Position numbers and translations under genes: made by a program. From Desulfobaccales bacterium (GTDB lineage Bacteria; Desulfobacterota; Desulfobaccia; Desulfobaccales; 0-14-0-80-60-11): a stretch of 6,678 bases of DNA. The stretch spans positions 1 to 6,678 of the forward strand of contig JBAZPO010000042.1 in assembly GCA_041648175.1 (NCBI GenBank), given 5' to 3'. Numbering within the stretch: the first letter of the stretch is position 1; every line of letters starts with the position of its first letter. The notes under the pieces are model-generated. The model was given only the letters and a program-made list of their open reading frames with translations. It was not told the origin of the DNA and made no database searches. Positions 1 through 3,758 of this stretch are shown one piece after another.

Positions 1-86
1 AATACGGGCACTCTGTACAAAACAAAGCAACAGACAAAGCAAAAGCCAGCCGGGCGTTATTGTTTCAATGTAAGCTGCGGAATCGC

Positions 87-114
87 ATATCCGTATATCT
101 ATATATACGGATAT
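87..114. repeat. AT-rich palindrome, copy A
   Basis: A perfect 12-bp inverted repeat, ATATCCGTATAT / ATATACGGATAT, is separated by the 4-nt spacer CTAT. Read on the minus strand it nearly matches copy B (634-663) along its full length, differing at only a few positions. It is therefore a member of the same repeat family in opposite orientation. It lies beyond the distal end of the toxin-antitoxin module. It could be a protein-binding site, a REP-like element or a boundary repeat; the sequence does not say which. Confidence 0.75.
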
Positions 115-220
115 CTCACAGGTCCAGTGTTGGTTGCTTGTGGCGTTAACTATTATTAACAACCGTAAGGCTGCATTTACAGGAGACGATACGGTTGCCG
201 CTAAGTGTTATTGGAATGTG

Positions 221-296
221 TTGGTAGAATAAGGTCTTTTCGCTATAAATACAATTTGTTCAGTGTGTTGAATAAATTGTGATAGCTTCTTTTTTG
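221..296 (+). other. Possible plus-strand promoter followed by hairpin and T-tract
   Basis: TTGGTA (221-226) and TATAAA (244-249) are 17 nt apart, a plausible sigma-70 pair. Next comes an inverted repeat with arms 251-260 and 271-280 (10 bp including one G-T pair) around a 10-nt loop. Ten bases later there is a run of T. If real, this would make a very short plus-strand RNA or terminate a transcript entering from outside. The stem is AT-rich and too far from the T-run for a classical terminator, so the call is weak. Confidence 0.2.
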
Positions 297-323
297 CCCG
301 GCCGCCGATGGCGCGTGGGGGGG

Positions 324-599
324 CTAGCCAGGGCGCCGGTTGGTTTTGCCTTTATGCGTCTTCTCCCTAAGCTTAACATTCTGATGCGCAAGCTTCAGTT
401 TGGCTAACGCTTTCTCGCAGCGCGCGCGGGCTTTGGGATCTTTAAATAATTCCTTCTTATAATCCGCGAGGGTGTAATGCGCCTCTTTAAGCGGTTTCAT
501 CTTAAGTATGGAAAGCTCTGCCTTGTACGCTTTGCGGATCTCGGGGTCTTTAAGCAGCTCTTTCTTTTTATCTTCGTGCCGGGTGTATTTCTGTTTCAT
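324..599 (-). CDS. Small lysine-rich protein with a duplicated K-E-L-x-K-D-P-x-x-R unit
   Basis: A 91-residue, strongly basic protein not assignable to a named family. Two units align with a 36-residue period: residues 10-35 (KKELLKDPEIR) and 46-71 (KKELFKDPKAR), with 12 of 26 aligned positions identical. Both are probably helical. The unit resembles the short helical segment found at the N-terminus of many HigA/XRE-type antitoxins (pattern LLKDPExRxxY), but no helix-turn-helix follows here. The C-terminal 20 residues are rich in K and R and could contact nucleic acid. The ATG start is preceded by AAAGAGG at 8 nt spacing. It is the third gene on the minus strand after the AbiE-like pair, 63 nt beyond the toxin stop, with palindrome copy B in the gap. 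It may be co-transcribed with the module or be an independent passenger; its role is unknown. Confidence 0.65.
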   Translation of the reverse strand: MKQKYTRHEDKKKELLKDPEIRKAYKAELSILKMKPLKEAHYTLADYKKELFKDPKARARCEKALAKLKLAHQNVKLREKTHKGKTNRRPG

Positions 600-633
600 G
601 GGGAAGGCCTCTTTGACTCGGCTACCGGGGAGG

Positions 634-663
634 GATATCCGTATATACAGATATATGGATATC
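634..663. repeat. AT-rich palindrome, copy B
   Basis: The 13-nt arms GATATCCGTATAT and ATATATGGATATC are separated by ACAG. They are complementary except for one G-T position. The last base of the element is also the last base of the toxin stop codon (TAG, 663-665), so the repeat sits exactly at the 3' end of the toxin gene, before the 91-residue gene. In the mRNA it would fold into a hairpin 3' of the toxin cistron, with no U-tract. Confidence 0.75.
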
Positions 664-1529
664 TACTCCGTCAGCTTAGAATAGAAGGAATTTAAAACTT
701 CAAACGCCGCCGCCAGGTCCGCGGGCAAGCCGCACGCGCCGGCCATCGCCCCGAAGGGCGCCTTCCACGCGGCTGGCGGCCGGGCGAGAGCTGCCGGCAA
801 TGGGTGAGTCTTCCGGCGCTTAAAGGTGGCGTCTAGCGCCAGCTGGACCTTGGCGCGATCCATCTTGGCGGAGCCAATTAGCAGAAGCATGTCGATAAGG
901 TCACGGGCGCGGGAGTTGGGCGTCTCGCGCGGCAGGGTGTAGGAGTGAAGCTTTTCCGCGAAGTGCTGCTCCTGCGAAATAGTGGGGAACGCCGCACCGG
1001 GTATGCCGGCGAAAGCGAGCCAGTCATGGGCCTGCGTTGTGTCGAACGGTGCAAGCACCACATCGCCGGCGCCGACATCGAGGTGAAAGCGCACGAATGT
1101 CCGGCCATCGAGGCGTGCCTCGACAGGGAAACGGGCGCCGCCGTAGGGCGCCGCATCCAGGTCCAGCATGGCTTCGCCGATATTGAATGAAAAGAAATCA
1201 CCCAGGTCCCGGGCTGCGGACTCCGCGAGCGCTTCGAGGATTAACGTTTTGAGGGGGAGATCTTTCTCTTTGCCCAGGGAATGCCGGAGGGCCAGGTCGA
1301 TATCCTTGGTTGCGCGGGCTTCTTTCATGCGCAATTCCAGGGCATAGCCGCCTTTGAGGATCCAGGCTGCGTCTTTTCGGGCGAACAGGCGGGCCAGCAG
1401 GCGATCAAAAGATACCTCCCGCATAAGACGCTGGAGATTTAATTCTTCGGTTTTAGCTTTTTGTTTAAGCCGGTCTTCTAATGCGCGGCGGAACGCCGTG
1501 GGGGTTGCATACTTCTTCGGCTTATCCAT
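663..1529 (-). CDS. abiEii: AbiEii/AbiGii-family nucleotidyltransferase toxin (type IV TA)
   Basis: A 288-residue protein of the nucleotidyltransferase fold AbiEii/AbiGii (MenT-like) toxin family. Visible landmarks are the substrate motif KGGYALELR (residues 59-67, G60 G61), the metal-binding D-x-D in TKDIDLAL (D76, D78), the family motif QEQHFAEKLHSY (187-197, E192 K193), and NSRARDLIDML near 205-215. Characterised relatives block growth by nucleotidyl transfer to tRNA or by GTP-dependent activity, and AbiEii provides phage defence by abortive infection; the target here is not known. The ATG overlaps the antitoxin stop by one base (TAATG). It has its own RBS, GGGGAG, at 7 nt spacing, as is typical of translational coupling with the antitoxin. 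The length is usual for the family, and the catalytic motifs look intact, so the toxin is probably active. The stop codon overlaps palindrome copy B. Confidence 0.9.
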   Translation of the reverse strand: MDKPKKYATPTAFRRALEDRLKQKAKTEELNLQRLMREVSFDRLLARLFARKDAAWILKGGYALELRMKEARATKDIDLALRHSLGKEKDLPLKTLILEALAESAARDLGDFFSFNIGEAMLDLDAAPYGGARFPVEARLDGRTFVRFHLDVGAGDVVLAPFDTTQAHDWLAFAGIPGAAFPTISQEQHFAEKLHSYTLPRETPNSRARDLIDMLLLIGSAKMDRAKVQLALDATFKRRKTHPLPAALARPPAAWKAPFGAMAGACGLPADLAAAFEVLNSFYSKLTE

Positions 1530-2149
1530 TATTGGTCTCCCCTGAGTTGTTCGATCTCTTTCTTTATGGCGGCAGGAATCCGTCCGTTGCGGGCCAGTTC
1601 CGTGCGGGTAATAAGCCCGAGCTGGAACGCTTGCTTCACCGCTTGCTGCATGTGATCCATCTGGACCGTGCGGACGACCAGAAGATCAGCGATGGTTTTA
1701 AGCGGCCGGGTTACTTTGACACTGAATCTGGTCTCAATATCGTCTTTGTGTACGCTGCCCCGGTGAAGGACCGGGGTTTTAGACAGGGTCTTCCTGCGTT
1801 GAAAAGAGCGAGGTACGGTCATGTGTAGTGTGGCCGGATTGATATCCGAAAGATCATAAAGGCTTAGCGCCGTTTCATGCGAATAAACGCCCTGCGGCAC
1901 GTCGTCGCGGTTACGCGACCATAGCCACCAAAACATGAGGTCCGGCCGTTCCGCCGGCGGAAACTTGGCCAGGCGATAAATACCGCGGCGCTCCCTGATC
2001 CAGTTGCCTGTCCGGACATGGTAGCCATGGTTCTTCTGACTGAAACCCGCCGCCGCCGCCTGCTTGGATGTGAAATAACCACCCTGCCCCTCAGCGATTT
2101 CGTAAAGGTGCTCAAATGTTTCTTTATGGCTGTGGCGGTTGTTGGACAT
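1529..2149 (-). CDS. abiEi: AbiEi-family antitoxin / transcriptional repressor (type IV TA)
   Basis: A 206-residue protein that precedes and overlaps the AbiEii-like toxin. The N-terminal part (about residues 13-60, including GGYFTSKQAAAAGFSQKN and RRGIYRL) is the winged helix-turn-helix typical of AbiEi antitoxins. The segment YSHETALSLYDLSD followed by HMTVP (about 89-113) is the conserved core of the C-terminal antitoxin domain. In studied AbiE systems this protein neutralises the toxin without a stable complex and represses its own promoter by binding inverted repeats. Start choice: a TTG at 2155 is possible, but ATG at 2149 has AAGGG at 8 nt spacing, whereas the TTG would be only 2 nt from it, so ATG is preferred. 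The promoter and a 33-bp palindrome lie immediately upstream. Confidence 0.88.
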   Translation of the reverse strand: MSNNRHSHKETFEHLYEIAEGQGGYFTSKQAAAAGFSQKNHGYHVRTGNWIRERRGIYRLAKFPPAERPDLMFWWLWSRNRDDVPQGVYSHETALSLYDLSDINPATLHMTVPRSFQRRKTLSKTPVLHRGSVHKDDIETRFSVKVTRPLKTIADLLVVRTVQMDHMQQAVKQAFQLGLITRTELARNGRIPAAIKKEIEQLRGDQ

Positions 2150-2182
2150 ATACAATACCCTTAATTATTAAGGTTATTGTAT
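2150..2182 (-). promoter_or_regulatory. 33-bp palindromic operator of the abiE-like module (candidate)
   Basis: ATACAATA-c-CCTTAAT, a central T, then ATTAAGG-t-TATTGTAT: the two 16-nt arms are complementary except at one pair (2158/2174). The element abuts the antitoxin ATG. It contains the -10 hexamer at one end and the RBS (AAGGG) at the other. AbiEi proteins are known to repress by binding inverted repeats at their promoters, so this is the natural candidate operator. Binding here is inferred, not shown. Confidence 0.7.
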
Positions 2183-2203
2183 CATAAAACAGGGGGAAGT
2201 CAA
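2176..2203 (-). promoter_or_regulatory. Sigma-70-type promoter of the AbiE-like operon
   Basis: On the minus strand TTGACT (2203-2198) and TACAAT (2181-2176) are separated by 16 nt, close to consensus for both boxes. This would place the transcription start near 2169 and leave a leader of about 20 nt carrying the RBS. The -10 box lies inside the palindrome, so a protein bound there would block RNA polymerase. Confidence 0.7.
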
Positions 2204-2211
2204 GGCAGGCG

Positions 2212-2233
2212 GATATCCATATATACAGATATC
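2212..2233. repeat. AT-rich palindrome family, copy C (shortened)
   Basis: This copy begins like copy B (GATATCCATATATACAGATAT) but ends at GATATC after an internal loss of about 8 nt, leaving only GATATC at each end as matching arms. It lies just upstream of the -35 box of the abiE-like promoter. It could affect that promoter or be a decayed copy of the repeat. Confidence 0.6.
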
Positions 2234-2307
2234 TAAGACCCTAAAAAACAGGTTAAACTTCTCCTGGCCGCCCCCGCCCTACCCTCCCCCAGTAGCGTGG
2301 AAGTGGT

Positions 2308-2386
2308 ACTTTTACGACACTCAGATAATAAAAAGAGAAATCGTCCTACGAGAGGGGGGGAAACCAGACCGGACTTTCGCGACACT
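2308..2386 (+). repeat. Diverged direct repeat, possible relic of an IS21-type end
   Basis: ACTTTTACGACACT (2308-2321) and ACTTTCGCGACACT (2373-2386) match at 12 of 14 positions, 65 nt apart. The first is preceded by GTGGT. Spaced repeats of this kind (GTGGTACTTTT-like) recall the multiple transposase-binding repeats near IS21-family ends. No istA- or istB-like coding sequence is present in the window, so at most this is a solo end or remnant. The surrounding 2240-2425 segment otherwise holds only a C-rich tract and no gene. Confidence 0.3.
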
Positions 2387-2425
2387 GGCGGCGGATCATT
2401 AAAATGTGGATATATACAGTTAAAA

Positions 2426-2463
2426 CCGAGAGGGCATTTCTTGGGAAAGAAACGCCCTCTCGG
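2426..2463 (-). terminator. Intrinsic terminator of the secreted/membrane protein operon
   Basis: The 10-bp stem CCGAGAGGGC / GCCCTCTCGG, a single mismatch, then a further 6 bp (TTTCTT / AAGAAA) are closed by the 4-nt loop GGGA. On the minus strand the stem is followed by TTTTA, a short U-tract, 23 nt after the stop of the 65-residue gene. There is no T-run on the other side, so it serves the minus strand. The unusually long stem offsets the short U-tract. Confidence 0.75.
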
Positions 2464-2486
2464 GAACCGCCTACAGAAGGCAGGAG

Positions 2487-2684
2487 CTATTTATTCTGTT
2501 TATTTAGTCTCTCCGCTATCCACACGTGTGCCCGGTGCCCCAGGTAAGCGCCAACCGCGAAGGTCATGGGCGGTAAGACTATCTGGAATATCTTCGGGAG
2601 GCACGAATAATTATTGGCACCTAGAATGATTGGAAGCACTATGCCTGCTATCGCACCGATAAAGGCGCCGAATCTCTTTTTCAC
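2487..2684 (-). CDS. Small two-helix membrane protein, unknown function
   Basis: A 65-residue protein with two hydrophobic segments: about residues 6-22 (FGAFIGAIAGIVLPIIL) and 32-49 (IFQIVLPPMTFAVGAYLG). They are linked by a short loop, NNYSCLPK. Both termini carry positive charge (MKKR at the start, RLNKQNK at the end), suggesting an inner-membrane hairpin with N- and C-termini in the cytoplasm. The start is GTG, supported by TAAGGAG at 6 nt spacing, a better signal than most in this window. It lies 82 nt downstream of the cysteine-rich secreted protein gene on the same strand and is followed by a strong terminator, so the two very likely form an operon. The length and two-helix layout recall small holin-like or accessory membrane proteins, but nothing specific supports such a role and the family is not recognised. 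Confidence 0.65.
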   Translation of the reverse strand: MKKRFGAFIGAIAGIVLPIILGANNYSCLPKIFQIVLPPMTFAVGAYLGHRAHVWIAERLNKQNK

Positions 2685-2730
2685 GTTAGTCTCCTTACTG
2701 AATATTGATCAGATTTCGCTTTGTCTTTCA

Positions 2731-2757
2731 CTCCGGGGGACCTGATGTCCCCCGGAG
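2731..2757 (-). other. Perfect GC-rich hairpin between two operon genes
   Basis: CTCCGGGGGA and TCCCCCGGAG form a perfect 10-bp stem with a 7-nt loop, starting 9 nt after the stop codon of the secreted protein gene. No U-tract follows on the minus strand (TGAAAGACAAAG), so it is not a canonical terminator. A 3' stabiliser or processing element, or partial attenuation of the downstream membrane protein gene, fits better. Confidence 0.6.
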
Positions 2758-2766
2758 AAGGCCTGA

Positions 2767-3477
2767 CTATCCAAACGTCGGGCCGCAACCACTTTGCTGA
2801 GAGCAATACTGTCTCGGGATGCATACCTGTTTGATAACGGACACCGCCTTGCAGATCATATACGATGCTGTACACTCCGGGACAGTCCAGACTTGGCCAA
2901 CAAAATAGCCAGCCGCACAGACACCTGCCACAACGGTGCAGACATCTTCGATTACGGAGGTATCATAGCAGACATCTTTCCAATCCCAGGCGACGCACGT
3001 GCAAGTGCCTTTTGTGGACGGCTGCCTGCAGCGATCAGGAAGTAAATAATCCGAGTCCTCGGACGGATACACGAAGTCGAACTTTTCTTTCAAGGTACCC
3101 TGGTCACGCAGACATTCGAAACCCGGGCGGAACTGGGGCCCATACCCATGCGCATTTACATAAGCTATTGCGGAGCCGATGGATTCATCCATAGCCGCTA
3201 CCGTTCTTGAAGTGAGAACCAGAGTAGCATTCTCTGCGGCACCATTTTTAACGTCCGCGGGCGTCCCTGTGTTTATAAACGAAACCGGAGTCGGCTTCGG
3301 TTGTTCACACGCTATATTATCATTTCGGCAGGAATCGGTGTTTTTTATGGTCTCCATAAAATTCCTGGCGCCAATGCCTCTGCCGTCAAAGTCGAAGGGC
3401 ATCGGCGTTTCACCGGCGTTCGCGAAACCGGCCCCTATGGATACCATCACAGCCGCCGCTATCATTATCTTTTTCAT
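2767..3477 (-). CDS. Secreted cysteine-rich protein, unknown function
   Basis: A 236-residue protein with a clear Sec signal peptide: MKKIM, a hydrophobic core of about 14 residues, and the cleavage motif A-N-A (19-21). The mature part holds 14 cysteines (C50, C57, C122, C150, C159, C161, C170, C180, C187, C202, C209, C219, C225, C231). Twelve of them fall within the last 115 residues, often in short hydrophobic contexts such as VCTVVAGVC. This suggests a disulfide-stabilised periplasmic or extracellular domain. No known family is recognised. The ATG is supported by CGGAG at 7 nt spacing. A sigma-54-type promoter match lies about 70 nt upstream, and the divergent neighbour is a sigma-54 activator, so its expression is probably switched on by a signal. 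A small membrane protein gene follows in the same apparent operon. Alternative readings are a surface or envelope component or a secreted peptide-like effector; neither can be chosen from sequence alone. Confidence 0.75.
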   Translation of the reverse strand: MKKIMIAAAVMVSIGAGFANAGETPMPFDFDGRGIGARNFMETIKNTDSCRNDNIACEQPKPTPVSFINTGTPADVKNGAAENATLVLTSRTVAAMDESIGSAIAYVNAHGYGPQFRPGFECLRDQGTLKEKFDFVYPSEDSDYLLPDRCRQPSTKGTCTCVAWDWKDVCYDTSVIEDVCTVVAGVCAAGYFVGQVWTVPECTASYMICKAVSVIKQVCIPRQYCSQQSGCGPTFG

Positions 3478-3502
3478 CTGTTTTCTCCGTTCTTCTTAAG
3501 AT

Positions 3503-3528
3503 ACCGCCGGAAGCCCCCGCCGGTTTTT
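3503..3528 (+). other. GC-rich hairpin with T-run in the leader of the secreted protein gene
   Basis: ACCGCCGG and CCGCCGGT pair over 8 positions with one mismatch around a 6-nt loop. On the plus strand TTTTT overlaps and follows the stem. Read on plus it looks like a weak terminator that could stop antisense transcription before the regulator gene. Read on minus it is a 5' leader hairpin between the sigma-54 start and the RBS. There is no gene on plus upstream, so its role is unclear. Confidence 0.3.
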
Positions 3529-3546
3529 GCCTACACCCTTGTATAG

Positions 3547-3563
3547 AGCAATATTTATGCCAA
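3547..3563 (-). promoter_or_regulatory. Sigma-54 (-24/-12) promoter of the secreted protein operon
   Basis: The minus strand reads TTGGCATAAATATTGCT. Against the sigma-54 consensus YTGGCACG-N4-TTGCW it matches at all core positions (TTGGCA, TTGC, W) and misses only C-G after the first block. GG (-24) and GC (-12) are exactly 10 nt apart, as required. The predicted start is near 3536, giving a leader of about 58 nt before the ATG at 3477. The divergent neighbouring gene encodes a sigma-54 activator, which strengthens the call. Confidence 0.7.
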
Positions 3564-3596
3564 AACCGGGAAATAGGCAAAAGACGCCCTTGGCCG

Positions 3597-3627
3597 GGGA
3601 GTATCTCGTCGGATAAACGGGAGTATC
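3597..3627. promoter_or_regulatory. Tandem GGGAGTATC repeats, candidate activator-binding sites
   Basis: GGGAGTATC occurs at 3597-3605 and 3619-3627, offset by 22 bp, about two helical turns. The sites would therefore lie on the same DNA face. GGATA (3611-3615) between them forms an inverted repeat with TATCC (3624-3628). They lie about 60-90 bp upstream of the predicted sigma-54 start, within the range of enhancer sites for NtrC-type activators. Binding is inferred. Confidence 0.4.
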
Positions 3628-3633
3628 CTATTG

Positions 3634-3663
3634 TTTTCGGCAGCTTTGCGGAGACACCGAAAA
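3634..3663. other. Inverted repeat in the divergent intergenic region
   Basis: TTTTCGG (3634-3640) pairs with CCGAAAA (3657-3663) around a 16-nt loop. The flanking CTA and TAG can extend it with a small bulge. It lies between the candidate enhancer repeats and the regulator gene. It could be a further protein-binding site or a leader structure; no known riboswitch pattern is recognised. Confidence 0.3.
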
Positions 3664-3682
3664 TAGCAACAAACGTCTTATC

Positions 3683-3710
3683 TGGAACTTTATTGGTTCT
3701 TTATGGAACC
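3683..3710. promoter_or_regulatory. TGGAAC / GGTTC repeat cluster upstream of the regulator gene
   Basis: TGGAAC occurs at 3683-3688 and 3704-3709 (offset 21 bp). GGTTC lies between them at 3695-3699 in inverted sense, and CTTTAT repeats at an 11-bp offset. Helically phased, partly symmetric repeats 50-75 bp before the start codon suggest an operator for the regulator gene. No convincing -35/-10 pair for this gene is seen. Confidence 0.3.
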
Positions 3711-3758
3711 GCTTTTGGTAGAATTCCTATAGGACCGGCGGCATAAGGGGGCTTTTTC

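Larger units (their letters stand above)
1..323. other. Non-coding stretch downstream of the toxin-antitoxin module
   Basis: No convincing gene is seen in these bases on either strand. The stretch is AT-richer than the genes around it. It holds one copy of the AT-rich palindrome (87-114), a small inverted repeat GTTAA-ctatta-TTAAC, and a promoter-like and hairpin-like segment at 221-296 described separately. It lies 3' of the minus-strand 91-residue gene. No intrinsic terminator for that gene is obvious here, since the only T-tract reads on the plus strand. Confidence 0.5.

Noticed and set aside
878..1201. Open frames of about 80-110 residues within the toxin gene
   Set aside because: They lie wholly inside the AbiEii-like gene in other frames. 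Composition is Arg/Ser/Pro-rich as expected for GC-rich shadows, with no motifs.
1298..1306. Further GATATCC occurrences, also near 1840
   Set aside because: They are short matches inside coding sequence without the TATATA arm or the inverted partner, so they are probably chance.
87..2233. CRISPR-like interpretation of the three GATATCC palindromes
   Set aside because: Spacing is irregular (about 520 and 1550 bp), genes lie between copies, and the orientation varies. This is not an array.
2297..2629. Open plus-strand frame of 110 residues
   Set aside because: Low-complexity composition rich in R, G and P, no recognisable motif and no RBS. It runs through the terminator hairpin and into the opposite-strand membrane protein gene.
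2681..2875. 64-residue minus-strand frame spanning the end of the secreted protein gene and the intergenic hairpin
   Set aside because: It overlaps the secreted gene in another frame, crosses the hairpin and the RBS of the membrane protein gene, and has no supporting signals.
3570..3700. Riboswitch (for example cyclic-di-GMP type) in the leader of the regulator gene
   Set aside because: There are hairpins, but the conserved bases and junctions of known riboswitch classes could not be matched. The repeats fit protein-binding sites better.
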